Translations under genes and position numbers: made by a program
Notes under the pieces: generated by a model
Databases searched by the model: none
The model's input: only the letters and a program-made list of their open reading frames with translations
Told to the model about the DNA's origin: nothing
Shown here: positions 51,102 through 59,965 of the stretch, in pieces
How positions within the stretch are numbered: the stretch's first letter is position 1
Layout: every line of letters begins with the position of its first letter
NCBI GenBank assembly: GCA_963682005.1
Contig: OY820914.1
Span: 1,302,001 to 1,366,000, forward strand
DNA from: CAIYUC01 sp963682005
GTDB taxonomy: Bacteria; Bacteroidota; Bacteroidia; Bacteroidales; FEN-979
Direction: 5' to 3'
Length of the DNA: 64,000 nt

Positions 51102-52478
51102 TTAATCTTTGGGTTCAAACGCCTCCCTCATCACCGCCTGCATCATCTTCTCCGCCAAAACCTTCCGTTCCTTCACCTGCCGCGCCAGTTCATCAACCAT
51201 CGCCAGCAACCGGTCAACACGGGAAACAATGGCCTGCTGCTCGGAGAGAGAGGGGAGGGGGATTAATAAGATCTTCATATCTCCAAGCAATAGGTTATTT
51301 ATTGCTGAGCCTCTTGAAACTTCAAGCAGATTTGAAGTTTGATGCTTCAGGAAATTCACCAAATATTTTATATCGATAAATGGTCTTACAACTTTAATTA
51401 CCGCAACACTTTTCTGAAAGGTTGTACGTCGTGTTCGATCATTTTCTTTTGCAATTGCAATCTTCCCAATTGTTGCACCAGTGTTAACAATACAAATGTC
51501 CCCCGGTTCAAGGTTAGTTCTTTTGTGAGTATCATAAAAATCTTGATACGAAATCTCCCGGGCTCCTTCATATACTAATTCTCCATCCTTTAGGTCTTTG
51601 GCCGATAAAAAAAAGAATCCAGAATTACTTTGGTTTGAACTATCCCCATGTTTGCCATCAGTTATTAAAACTGTAATATCAACCAACCTGCACCAAACCC
51701 ACCCTTCCGGCAAGTCAAACGGCACTTCATCCTTTGAAATGGGTGCAAGCGGTTTTTCCTTTTTGATCTTCCCTTCCGCAATCAACTTCTGCTTCTCCTC
51801 TTTGATCTTTTCGATCAATACAGCAGCATCGGTATTTGGATCGCACTTTCGAATTGGGTTTTGTTTGCGCCATTCTTCCGTTAACTTACCCTCAATGGCT
51901 TCCTGGAGGATGGATTGGCGAAGGAGGTTAGTATCTCTAAAATCATTCTCAAGGTTTATGAGTTGCTTTTTACAATATAGTAGATATGTGTTTATTCGAT
52001 CTGTAAGATGTTTCTGCTCTTCGATTTTTTCAGGAATTAGGCAATCTAATTCTAACAAATCCCTTTCATGAATTGCTTTTTGAGCAGAACCTGTAGGTGT
52101 AATTAATTTGACTTTATTGCGAAAAATATCACTTTTTAAGAAATTGGTTAGTAATCCCGGGTAAACTTTTTCACTGTTAACAGAAAACATCGGCATGTTC
52201 TCCGTCGCAATACAGCCATCAACCTCGGCGGGTGCTAACCCAATTGATCCATCAATTATCCCTTGGCGAGTAAACAATATTGTATTAGGAAATTTCTTTA
52301 AGTCAATAAAAAATTGCCTTTTTCTTCCTATTTCTTTTCCGATTTTACTTTCTCTATAACTAACCCCAGTCCATTTTGAAATTGTTATTTGTCTATATAC
52401 TGTATTGTCGTTAACAATATGTGTTAACCTATATTGCTTCAACAATTCTTTCAATCTATAGGAAACCCATTTACCCAT
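51102..52478 (-). CDS. hsdS: Type I restriction specificity subunit
   Basis: 458 residues with the usual two half-repeats. The first target recognition domain is residues about 5-150, followed by a coiled spacer (EKIEEQKHLTDRINTYLLYCKKQ...LRQSILQEAIEGKLTEEWR). The second domain, about 230-400, starts DLPEGWVWCRLVDI and is followed by PLPSLSEQQAIVSRVDRLLAMVDELARQVKERK. The recognition regions are much more AT-rich than hsdM, as expected when they are exchanged between islands. It overlaps the hsdM end by 8 bases. It sets the DNA sequence recognised by the methylase and nuclease. Confidence 0.94.
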   Translation of the reverse strand: MGKWVSYRLKELLKQYRLTHIVNDNTVYRQITISKWTGVSYRESKIGKEIGRKRQFFIDLKKFPNTILFTRQGIIDGSIGLAPAEVDGCIATENMPMFSVNSEKVYPGLLTNFLKSDIFRNKVKLITPTGSAQKAIHERDLLELDCLIPEKIEEQKHLTDRINTYLLYCKKQLINLENDFRDTNLLRQSILQEAIEGKLTEEWRKQNPIRKCDPNTDAAVLIEKIKEEKQKLIAEGKIKKEKPLAPISKDEVPFDLPEGWVWCRLVDITVLITDGKHGDSSNQSNSGFFFLSAKDLKDGELVYEGAREISYQDFYDTHKRTNLEPGDICIVNTGATIGKIAIAKENDRTRRTTFQKSVAVIKVVRPFIDIKYLVNFLKHQTSNLLEVSRGSAINNLLLGDMKILLIPLPSLSEQQAIVSRVDRLLAMVDELARQVKERKVLAEKMMQAVMREAFEPKD

Positions 52479-53904
52479 TCCAGATCTCCTTCTTCAATTG
52501 CTCAAGCAGTTTATCACTTTGCCGGAAGGAATCATGCAGCAAGGTAAGAAGTTCAGCACTGGTATAAGTATGCTGAACTTCGGAAACATGAGGGTTCTTG
52601 ATATCGAGGCTGTAACCGTTGGCTTCGAGATCGGCGATAAAGACTTTCCAGGCAAGTTCGCCGGGTTCGCGGTGGATCCACCACTTTTTCAGGGTTTCGA
52701 ATTCGTTTTTCTGAATGGGCCGGGTCTTGTTGTACGCTTTCACGCCTTCAGGCAGCTTGTGCTCCCAATACCAGATCTCTTTGGTGGGTTTGCCTTTGGT
52801 GAAGAACAACAGATTGGTAGCCACGCTGGCATAGGGCTGGAAGACGGAATTGGGGAGCCGCACGATGGTGTGCAGGTTGCAGTTCTCCAGGAAATGTTTG
52901 CGAATGCGTTGTTTCACGCCGTCACCGGTGAGGGAGCCGTCGGGCAATACGATGGCGGCACGGCCATCTTCTTTCAGGTAACGGATCATCAGCATCAGGA
53001 AGAGGTCGGCGCTTTCTGTGGTCCGGAAGTTTTGCGGGAAATTGGTCTCAACGCCATCGGTCACGGAAGCGCCAAAAGGGGGATTGGCCAGGATTACATC
53101 CACACGGTCTTTGGCGCCGATGGAAGTATATTCCCGGTTCAGGCTGTCGTGGTAATCGATGTTGGGGACTTCAATATCATGGAGGATAAGGTTCGTCACG
53201 GCCAGCATAAAAGGTAGGGGTTTGAATTCCATTCCATGGATGGTCTCTTCAAGCAGGTGCAGGTCATCTACTCCTTTCACATCCTGTTTCCTGATGTTTT
53301 CAATGGCACAGGTCAGGAAGCCGCCGGTCCCGCAGGCCGGATCAAGCACCTTTTCGCCCAGCCGCGGGTTGATCATCTCGGTCATGAACTCGGTGATGGC
53401 CCGTGGCGTGTAGAATTCCCCGTAATTGCCGGCACTTTGCAGATCCCGCAAAATGGTTTCGTAAATATCGCCGAAAATATTGCGGTCCTCGGAACTGTTG
53501 AAATTGATCTGGTTGAGCTGGTTCAGCACCTGGCGGATGATTGTGCCATTCTTCATATAGTTGTTGGTGCCGTCGAAGATCTCTTTCACAATGAGTGCCC
53601 GCTTGTTGCCGTCGCTTACATCGAGGTTCTTCAGGGCAGGGAACAATTCCTTGTCGATAAATTCGCTCAGTTCATTGCCCGTCATGCCTTCATCGTTGGC
53701 GGCCCAGTTGCGCCACTGGCACCGGGAAGGGATCGGCGACCGGAACGAGGAATGAAGCAGTTCCAGTTCCTGGTCCTTGTCATCGATGATCTTCAACGAG
53801 ATGAGCCACCCAAGTTGCTCAATGCGCTGTGCATCGCCCGAAACGCCGGGGTCTTTGCGCATGATGTTTTGGAGACTTTTTATGATGTTGCCGATGTTCT
53901 TCAT
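52471..53904 (-). CDS. hsdM: Type I restriction modification methylase
   Basis: 477 residues from the ATG at 53904; a TTG two codons earlier is disfavoured. The N-terminal helical HsdM_N domain (about 5-130) is followed by the N6-adenine methylase domain. This has GEFYTPRAITEFM near 168, SAM motif I VLDPACGTGGFL near 189-200 and catalytic motif IV ILANPPFG near 262. It forms the M2S methylase with HsdS and, with HsdR, the complete restriction complex. The next gene starts 7 bases before its stop. Between it and hsdR an extra gene is inserted. Confidence 0.95.
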   Translation of the reverse strand: MKNIGNIIKSLQNIMRKDPGVSGDAQRIEQLGWLISLKIIDDKDQELELLHSSFRSPIPSRCQWRNWAANDEGMTGNELSEFIDKELFPALKNLDVSDGNKRALIVKEIFDGTNNYMKNGTIIRQVLNQLNQINFNSSEDRNIFGDIYETILRDLQSAGNYGEFYTPRAITEFMTEMINPRLGEKVLDPACGTGGFLTCAIENIRKQDVKGVDDLHLLEETIHGMEFKPLPFMLAVTNLILHDIEVPNIDYHDSLNREYTSIGAKDRVDVILANPPFGASVTDGVETNFPQNFRTTESADLFLMLMIRYLKEDGRAAIVLPDGSLTGDGVKQRIRKHFLENCNLHTIVRLPNSVFQPYASVATNLLFFTKGKPTKEIWYWEHKLPEGVKAYNKTRPIQKNEFETLKKWWIHREPGELAWKVFIADLEANGYSLDIKNPHVSEVQHTYTSAELLTLLHDSFRQSDKLLEQLKKEIWNG

Positions 53905-53961
53905 AATCAAAAGAGAAGTTCTAAGTAGACGCTAATTTCTTACTGTTCTGTTACTGGCCAA

Positions 53962-54636
53962 TTAAAGCCTTTTATTATTTGACCTACTTACTTCAAATGG
54001 CAGGGTTTCTTTGATATGATGAAGCAATTCAATGGCTTTCTGTGCCTCTCCATAGGATGGCTGATGTATTATTTTATTTGAATATACGTGGTATTCATTG
54101 GTGGCCGTGTTATGAATTTTCAACATAGGACCGTCACCTCCCATATATAACCTTATTTCTCGAGGTTTTTCATATGTAATTTTAGCTTCACCATAAGGAA
54201 TATAGATCGTTCTCATCCATCCGAAAGCCCTTTGGGTCATTTGAATTTCTTTGGGTGTAAATGTAATTTTTGCAACTTTGAAAGATCCAATTTTTTTTAT
54301 CCGATTAACAGCGTTTCTAAGATAATTGGGCAAGAGATGTGGATAAACAATTTCAAACAACCGAGACACTTTTCTCCTTTTTTCTTCACGGTTATTTTTT
54401 GAAGCAAATGCAGGGAAGTTACTACCAGCATCAAAAGTTAATGTAGCATAAGGAGAGTGAATTGCAAAAGCAAAAAAATCAACCGTAGTTAACATATTTA
54501 TTGAATTTGAGAATGCTGAAAAATCAAAATCTGTTATGTCTTCGAATTTGATTTTTTGTGTATCAAAGGATATTGAATCTCGAGTAATTACGACTCGTTT
54601 CCCTTTATATTCATCATCGATCAATATTTCATCCAT
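53962..54636 (-). CDS. Unknown protein with two PH-like repeats, between hsdR and hsdM
   Basis: 224 residues, no recognised family. Two halves look alike. Residues about 1-90 hold strand-rich GKRVVITRDSISFDTQKIKFEDITDFDF...FAIHSPYATLTFDAGS and then a helix RRKVSRLFEIVYPHL. Residues about 117-215 hold VAKITFTPKEIQM...MRTIYIPYGEAKITY...PMLKIHNTATNEYHV and then a helix AQKAIELLHHIKETL. A seven-strand barrel closed by a C-terminal helix, as in pleckstrin-homology-like folds, would fit each half. No signal peptide, helix bundle or catalytic motif is seen. It lies 54 bases after hsdR and 57 bases before hsdM, so it is probably part of the restriction operon and might sense or regulate it. Confidence 0.6.
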   Translation of the reverse strand: MDEILIDDEYKGKRVVITRDSISFDTQKIKFEDITDFDFSAFSNSINMLTTVDFFAFAIHSPYATLTFDAGSNFPAFASKNNREEKRRKVSRLFEIVYPHLLPNYLRNAVNRIKKIGSFKVAKITFTPKEIQMTQRAFGWMRTIYIPYGEAKITYEKPREIRLYMGGDGPMLKIHNTATNEYHVYSNKIIHQPSYGEAQKAIELLHHIKETLPFEVSRSNNKRL

Positions 54637-54690
54637 AATTAAATTTTGTTTATTTTCTATGACGATTTTCTATAACGAATATATAACTGG

Positions 54691-57099
54691 TTATGCAGCA
54701 ACCTCGTAAATCAGCGATTCAAGCTCCTTCAATGCCTGCAAATACTGCTCTTTCCCACCGAAAATGTGGATTATCTCTGACGGGGTTCCCAACTGCTTGA
54801 GCGGATCAACCCGGAGGACAGAGAGATCTTCTATGTCTTCGATCCCTTCGCTGGCATATTTGTCGAGCAGGGCATTCAGCACGAGCCGTGCCTTTTCACC
54901 GTATTTGGTGAAGTAATCCCGTTTACGTACCTGGTCGGCCCGTTCTTTTCGGGTCAGCGCCGGCCGGTCAAAGGCTACATGACAGATCAGGTCGAAGATA
55001 TCGAGATCCCGCTTCACTTCATCCCGGAGGTTTTCCAGGATGATTCCGTGATGTTCAAGCTCGTCGATCAACGCTCTTTTCTTATCTGTTTCATTCCAAC
55101 GGGTAATGAATTCCTGCAGAGTCCGGAATTCGCCCAGGAGGCTTTTGCGGGTGTAATCTTTCAGGTTTTCGATGATCAGCTTGCCTTCGGCATCGAGATG
55201 TTGCACCCGTTCACTGAGGACCGCGACCTCGACACCGGCCACATAGACTTTCTGCCGTGGTTCTGTGATGATCGTTCCCCCGTCGATGATCTCCGGTTTT
55301 AATGGGGTTTGTTTACTTTCCGGAGGTGTAAAATCAACCTCTTCCCCTGTTGCATCATCGATGATCACTTCTTCGGAATCATCACCTGTTTCCTCGATGG
55401 TAAGATCATCTTCCACATTGACCTCTTTGACCATCACCGGATCGCCGTCGAAGGCAGGATCGGCAAAGAGGTCAGTGACATTGCGGAAATCCATGATCGT
55501 GAAAAAGCGCTTTCCATACTCTTCATTGATGCGTGTTCCGCGGCCGATGATCTGCTTGAACTCCGTCATGGAGGCGATGTTGCTGTCGAGTACGATCAGT
55601 TTGCAGGTCTGGGCATCGATGCCGGTGGTCATCAGCTTGGATGTGGTTGCGATTACCGGGTATTTCTCTTCCGGACTGATGAAATTATCCAGCTCGCGCT
55701 TTCCCTCTTCTTCATCGCCGGTGATCCGCATGACATATTTGGGATTATCTCGTACTTCGCCAGGAGCTTCATTAACGATCGCCTGTCGCATCCGTTCGGC
55801 ATGTTCGATATCAACACAAAAGATGATCGTCTTGGAAAAGAGACCAGTCTTTCGGAGGTACTGCATCACCTTGGCGGCCACCAGCCGGGTGCGTTCATCG
55901 ATCACCAGGGTCCGGTCATAATCCTTCGTGTTGTAGATCCTGTCCTCAACGGGATTCCCGTCCTTGTCTTCCCTGCCTTCTTCCGGCCGCCAGCCTTCCA
56001 GGTCCACATTGAAACCAACCCGGATCACCTTGTAGGGAGCCAGGAAACCGTCATCGATACCTTGTTTGAGGGAATAGGTATAGATTGGTTTGCCGAAATA
56101 TTCGATGTTAGAGATCTCGTTGGTTTCCTTGGGTGTTGCTGTCAAACCGATCTGCGTGGCCGATTTGAAATAATCGAGGATCTCGCGCCAGGCGCTGTCG
56201 GCGGCCGCACTGCCCCGGTGACATTCATCCACCACGATCAGGTCGAAGAAATCGGGACTGAATTCGCGGAAAGCATCTTTATCCTCATTATAGTTTGTCA
56301 GGCCCTGGTATAATGCCAGGTAGATCTCGAAGGCTTTATCGATCTTCTTCTTCCGGATGACCGTCATCCGGTCTTTAAAATGCTTGAAATCGCCTTTTTT
56401 GGTCTGCAGGATCAAGGCGTTCCTGTCGGTTAGGAAAAGAATCCGCTTTTTCGTCCCGTTTTTCCAAAGACGGTAGATGATCTGGAATGCCACATACGTT
56501 TTTCCTGTACCAGTTGCCATCACCATCAGGATCCGGTTACGTCCTTTTGCAATCGCTTCCACCGTATGGTTTATGGCGATCTGCTGGTAGTAGCGGGGTT
56601 TTCGGCCCGATCCGTCGAAGTAATAATCGGCCAGGCTAATTTCTTCAACTTCAGGTGTGGTGATCCCTTTGTATTTCTTGTATCTCACCCAAAGCTCTTC
56701 CGGAGACGGGAAATTCTCAAGGGTCAGCTCCCGTTCCACCGTTTCAGAATATCCCGACCGGTCATGCTCCAGGAATCCGTCCCCGTTGGAACTGAACGCC
56801 ACCGGAATATCCAGCATCTGGGCATACCCTAAGGCCTGCTGCATTCCATGACCAAGAGAATGGCTATTTGTCTTGGCTTCAATAACAGCCACTGGGATAT
56901 TCGGCTTATAGTAGAGAATGTAATCAGCCCGTTTCCGTTCACCCCGGGCCGTTTTGCTGCCTCTGACATAGATCCGTCCGTCCGTAAATGGTACCTCTTC
57001 CCGTACCTGCTTTTCCACATTCCATCCCGCCCTGACCAATGCTGGCAGGATGAATTGTGTGCAGATGTCGCGTTCGGAGAGGGTTGATTTTACGGTCAT
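54691..57099 (-). CDS. hsdR: Type I restriction endonuclease subunit
   Basis: 802 residues, the shorter EcoEI-like form. The N-terminal nuclease domain has ADYILYYKPNIPVAVIEAKTNSHSLGHGMQQALGYA near residues 58-92 (acidic and ExK motif). The helicase core shows Walker A MVMATGTGKTYVAF near 193, DEAD-type VVDECHRGS near 290, GLTATPKE near 317 and motif VI QIIGRGTRINEEYG near 515. The C-terminal domain matches the EcoEI R region that binds the methylase. It translocates DNA with ATP and cuts unmodified invading DNA. It is the first gene of the leftward cargo run, and a short spacer with a palindrome lies upstream. Confidence 0.95.
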   Translation of the reverse strand: MTVKSTLSERDICTQFILPALVRAGWNVEKQVREEVPFTDGRIYVRGSKTARGERKRADYILYYKPNIPVAVIEAKTNSHSLGHGMQQALGYAQMLDIPVAFSSNGDGFLEHDRSGYSETVERELTLENFPSPEELWVRYKKYKGITTPEVEEISLADYYFDGSGRKPRYYQQIAINHTVEAIAKGRNRILMVMATGTGKTYVAFQIIYRLWKNGTKKRILFLTDRNALILQTKKGDFKHFKDRMTVIRKKKIDKAFEIYLALYQGLTNYNEDKDAFREFSPDFFDLIVVDECHRGSAAADSAWREILDYFKSATQIGLTATPKETNEISNIEYFGKPIYTYSLKQGIDDGFLAPYKVIRVGFNVDLEGWRPEEGREDKDGNPVEDRIYNTKDYDRTLVIDERTRLVAAKVMQYLRKTGLFSKTIIFCVDIEHAERMRQAIVNEAPGEVRDNPKYVMRITGDEEEGKRELDNFISPEEKYPVIATTSKLMTTGIDAQTCKLIVLDSNIASMTEFKQIIGRGTRINEEYGKRFFTIMDFRNVTDLFADPAFDGDPVMVKEVNVEDDLTIEETGDDSEEVIIDDATGEEVDFTPPESKQTPLKPEIIDGGTIITEPRQKVYVAGVEVAVLSERVQHLDAEGKLIIENLKDYTRKSLLGEFRTLQEFITRWNETDKKRALIDELEHHGIILENLRDEVKRDLDIFDLICHVAFDRPALTRKERADQVRKRDYFTKYGEKARLVLNALLDKYASEGIEDIEDLSVLRVDPLKQLGTPSEIIHIFGGKEQYLQALKELESLIYEVAA

Positions 57100-57129
57100 T
57101 GGCTGCTTAATGGATGTTTCCTTTCAAAG

Positions 57130-57208
57130 TACCCACCCCGACCTTCGGTCTGCCCCCAAAGTTCCCCGTGTACACGGGGATCAAGGGAGGGGATAAGAGG
57201 TGTGGGTA
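57130..57208. repeat. Nested palindromes upstream of hsdR, one resembling a type I-E CRISPR repeat
   Basis: An 18-bp perfect palindrome TCCCCGTGTACACGGGGA lies at 57163-57180. With its flanks it reads AAGTTCCCCG(TGTACA)CGGGGATCAA, similar in length and wording to type I-E CRISPR repeats (GAGTTCCCCG...CGGGGATAAACCG). No second copy occurs at spacer distance, so there is no array. It is nested within TACCCAC (57130-57136)/GTGGGTA (57202-57208) and beside a GACC-TTC-GGTC hairpin, so a REP-type structure is equally possible. Confidence 0.45.
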
Positions 57209-57348
57209 TTTTGGTTGATTTCCCAACGGGAGTAAAATTAAAAGAAATTATTGAACCGGGGTAAATGTTTGGTGTAAAAGAAAATAATGTTCTTGAAGAA
57301 CGTACATGTGATTGCCTTGTTGATATATTCGATTGGTCCTTGTGTTCA

Positions 57349-58122
57349 TCAATATACCAGATTCCTTAGCTTTCTTGCTAATGCATAGGAATGTTCCAGG
57401 GATTTCTTCTCAATATCCTCATCCCAATCATCCGTGAATTTATCAAAGACCTGATGAAGGGTGTTTAAGGTTTCAATCTCAAAGAAATCACTTGCGTTTC
57501 GTTCATGCACATAGCATGTTTCATTAATTATACTTATTATTGCCGCTATGTCATCAAAAATTGAAATCGCATCCTCATAGACCCAATACCGTTGCACTGA
57601 CTTTTTAAATATTTGCAAGCACTGAAATTGCAATGTTCTTATTTTGTCATCGATTTCGCTTTCCTTTTTCCTCTCCTCTGCGGCTAATTTTCTTTCCTCC
57701 AATTGAATCTTTTGCCACTCGAGATCGCGATCACGTTCACGTTGTCTCATTTCCAAGGTTTTTATTGCCAGGTCATGTTCTAATTCTGCTTTCCGGATCT
57801 CAATTGAAGCGAAATCATTGTCCGGGTTACCTTGATTTCTGTTTTCATTGGTGTAATTTTCTTCCATAGCATTTGTTTTTTGTGGTTTGTTTGATTGATT
57901 TTGTTTTCCTCCGTGCGAATGCATTAATATGTTTTCCTCATCCATAGAGGTTTTCGTGTTTTCTTGTTGGCCGAAACCCTCGTCGGAGGCGGTTTCATCC
58001 TGAAACCATGTTTTCTTAACCTCTGCGATCCTGCGGGTGCTTACTTCTAACTCTTCGGCGATTTCCCGGTAAGAGCGACCCTGGTTCAAAAGGGTTAAAA
58101 TTTGGCTGTCTTTATCATTCAT
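57349..58122 (-). CDS. Unknown island protein: HTH head and coiled coil
   Basis: 257 residues, no named family. Residues about 5-38 (SQILTLLNQGRSYREIAEELEVSTRRIAEVKKTWF) are a convincing helix-turn-helix of the resolvase/sigma-70 region 4 type. A polar, Asn/Gln/Glu-rich linker follows to about 100. Then a strongly charged coiled coil, with KAELEHDLAIKTLEMRQRERDRDLEWQKIQLEERKLAAEERKKESEID near 105-155, and a helical tail. It starts 11 bases after the 94-residue gene and is probably co-expressed. A role as a DNA-binding control or replication accessory factor of the island fits but is inferred. Confidence 0.6.
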   Translation of the reverse strand: MNDKDSQILTLLNQGRSYREIAEELEVSTRRIAEVKKTWFQDETASDEGFGQQENTKTSMDEENILMHSHGGKQNQSNKPQKTNAMEENYTNENRNQGNPDNDFASIEIRKAELEHDLAIKTLEMRQRERDRDLEWQKIQLEERKLAAEERKKESEIDDKIRTLQFQCLQIFKKSVQRYWVYEDAISIFDDIAAIISIINETCYVHERNASDFFEIETLNTLHQVFDKFTDDWDEDIEKKSLEHSYALARKLRNLVY

Positions 58123-58133
58123 TGTTTTCTTAG

Positions 58134-58418
58134 TTAATTTGACCGTTTAAAATGACCTTTAATATGAATTTTCTTCTTTAGTTGTAAATTCCAGTACTTA
58201 TCAAATTCCCGCTGAACATCAAGGCGGGTGTTCTCTGTTTCCCCTGAATCGGTATCCATTTTTTCATACCAGGCTGCTCGAATAGCAAAGCCTTGTTCAA
58301 AAAATCGAAATAATGCTTCCTCAAGGGTCAGGATCGTTACAGCCCATGAGAAGAACTTGTTTTTCTCACCACGGGGAGTATCAGCATAGAATTTTATTCG
58401 TTCTTTAATCATCTGCAT
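58134..58418 (-). CDS. Small unknown island protein
   Basis: 94 residues, helical and basic at the C terminus (LQLKKKIHIKGHFKRSN), with an aromatic middle (FFSWAVTILTLEEALFRFFEQGFAIRAAWYEKMD). No signal peptide, membrane helix or known motif. Its start lies 228 bases from the primase stop, next to a set of TTGTAAAC repeats, and the HTH/coiled-coil gene follows after 11 bases. Small coupled genes of this kind are common in the replication modules of islands. The function is unknown. Confidence 0.5.
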   Translation of the reverse strand: MQMIKERIKFYADTPRGEKNKFFSWAVTILTLEEALFRFFEQGFAIRAAWYEKMDTDSGETENTRLDVQREFDKYWNLQLKKKIHIKGHFKRSN

Positions 58419-58525
58419 TTTATATTAATGGTCGTGTTAATGTTCATATTAGATGGGCAGTGTTAATTTATAAACCTTGATATAAGGTAACAGAATGAAA
58501 AACAGCGACATATCAGATAAACATA

Positions 58526-58622
58526 TTGTAAACTTTGTAAAGTTGTCCTTAGTTTACACTAAATTTACTACTAATTTACCTCCTAATGCACTGATTATCT
58601 TTATATTGTAATTGTTGTAAAC
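58526..58622. repeat. TTGTAAAC repeats in the primase downstream region
   Basis: TTGTAAAC occurs at 58526-58533 and 58615-58622, with TTGTAAAG at 58535-58542 and the inverse form GTTTACAC at 58552-58559, in a 227-base non-coding, very AT-rich stretch next to the primase-helicase gene. This resembles an iteron-like origin or a regulator-binding cluster. Confidence 0.4.
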
Positions 58623-58645
58623 AAAGTGAATTAAAAACTATTATT

Positions 58646-59950
58646 TTATTTTCCCTGCCTTTGGGCAATGAACTCTTTTTTAATAGAATAAAATTTACCA
58701 GTCCATTGAATAAATGATAGTGTATCAACCATCATGTGTTCAGATTCATCATACTGTGATGCTACAGTAGGGTATTTAAACTTTTGTGGTTTATCTACTG
58801 CCGGGGATAATTTCCACTCCTCTTTGAAAATTCTTTCAATATCAATAGGAAGCGCGTTTATCTGTCTTAGTGTTTCTTTAAGCTGTTCTGCAAGTTTTAT
58901 AGGTACAATATTTATCTCTTCACCAACATCCTCCCTCCCGAACAGATCATCAAACCAACGAAGCATTTCTTTCTCAACCTTTGTCCGTGTATTTACGATG
59001 ATTTTTCGCATAGCTTCAGTTTCATAATCCTTTGGTTCAAACCATAAACGGGACCTTTTTGGATGGATGAGGTCTCTTTTCTCCAGGTAGGATAAGTACG
59101 CTGGTATTTCCTCTTTTAATTTTTCCAACAGATCTGGATCTTTCTCTTCTGGTTTAAGAGTTGGAACCTTTACGACAAAGAACCGATTATCTTCCTTTTC
59201 CATTTGAATAAAATTATCTTCTTTGTTGCTTAGTAAAATGAATTTCCCATTAAAATCCAGCTTTATAATATCACGACCTTTGGCTTCCATATTAATTCGA
59301 TCATCGGTGGCGAGGCGTTTTATTTTTTCCTTTATCAGAATCTTGTCAATAAAAGATTCATCAATCCCGACGATCAATTTTCCAGTCCAATGAGCATTGA
59401 ATTTACTACTGAAATCTTCATTGCCAAGACGTATAGCATTATTACCAAAAATTTCACAAAGCCATTGAAGAAAGGTAGTTTTGCCGGTTTCCTGGTCTTT
59501 AGATACCAGGCAAATAACCGGTAATTTCTGAGTGGGATTTTCATACAATATTTTCAAATAATCCTCAATAACCGGTAGCATGTTTTGAAACACATGCTTT
59601 AAGAACTTATGAGTATTGTCAATCGCGCCTTCCTTGGGTTTGTGTTTTAGTTGCTCATACAAATTATAAAACAGGTTCCCATGAACCTCAAACTCTCGTT
59701 GATATGTTGCTTTGTTATCTGGGATGTTAGCAAACGAGATATATTTCTTGATTTTAGAGAATGCGGGCCTTCCATGGTCCTCCAGAATAACACTCTTCTT
59801 CCAAAATAAAAGACAGGGGACCGTTTGCTTTTTTGATGTGATCTGAACACCTTGAAGATAGTAATCGGTTCCTACCCGGATATACTTATCTTCAGTATGA
59901 GATAGATTATCCTCTGGTTGTTGGTCTTGGACCTGATTATCTTTATCCAT
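58646..59950 (-). CDS. D5-like primase-helicase (DUF5906-type) of the island
   Basis: 434 residues from the ATG at 59950 (MDKDNQVQDQQ). An ATG at 59986 is in frame but lies in a strong hairpin. The SF3/D5-type P-loop core is residues about 125-300: Walker A CLVSKDQETGKTTFLQWL near 150, Walker B LIVGIDESF near 193, then LATDDRINMEAKGRDIIKLDFNGKFILLSNKEDNF. This core is found in the VirE/DUF5906 proteins of Bacteroidota mobile elements and phage satellites. No catalytic primase (AEP or TOPRIM) motif is evident in this protein. It probably unwinds the element's origin during excision-linked replication. Confidence 0.8.
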   Translation of the reverse strand: MDKDNQVQDQQPEDNLSHTEDKYIRVGTDYYLQGVQITSKKQTVPCLLFWKKSVILEDHGRPAFSKIKKYISFANIPDNKATYQREFEVHGNLFYNLYEQLKHKPKEGAIDNTHKFLKHVFQNMLPVIEDYLKILYENPTQKLPVICLVSKDQETGKTTFLQWLCEIFGNNAIRLGNEDFSSKFNAHWTGKLIVGIDESFIDKILIKEKIKRLATDDRINMEAKGRDIIKLDFNGKFILLSNKEDNFIQMEKEDNRFFVVKVPTLKPEEKDPDLLEKLKEEIPAYLSYLEKRDLIHPKRSRLWFEPKDYETEAMRKIIVNTRTKVEKEMLRWFDDLFGREDVGEEINIVPIKLAEQLKETLRQINALPIDIERIFKEEWKLSPAVDKPQKFKYPTVASQYDESEHMMVDTLSFIQWTGKFYSIKKEFIAQRQGK

Positions 59951-59965
59951 AATTTGCAAGAATAA

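Noticed and set aside
54338..54346. TGTGGATAA, an exact inverted DnaA box
   Set aside because: A single copy inside a coding region of the mobile island, with no cluster or AT-rich unwinding region; chance is the simplest explanation.
55309..56313. A 334-codon open frame on the plus strand opposite hsdR
   Set aside because: It is antisense to a gene with all helicase motifs, shows no domain, and similar long mirror frames occur opposite mmdA (42002-42676) and hsdM (52498-53217), as expected from codon bias.
57163..57180. A CRISPR array
   Set aside because: Only one repeat-like unit exists; no second copy or spacer and no cas genes occur in the window.
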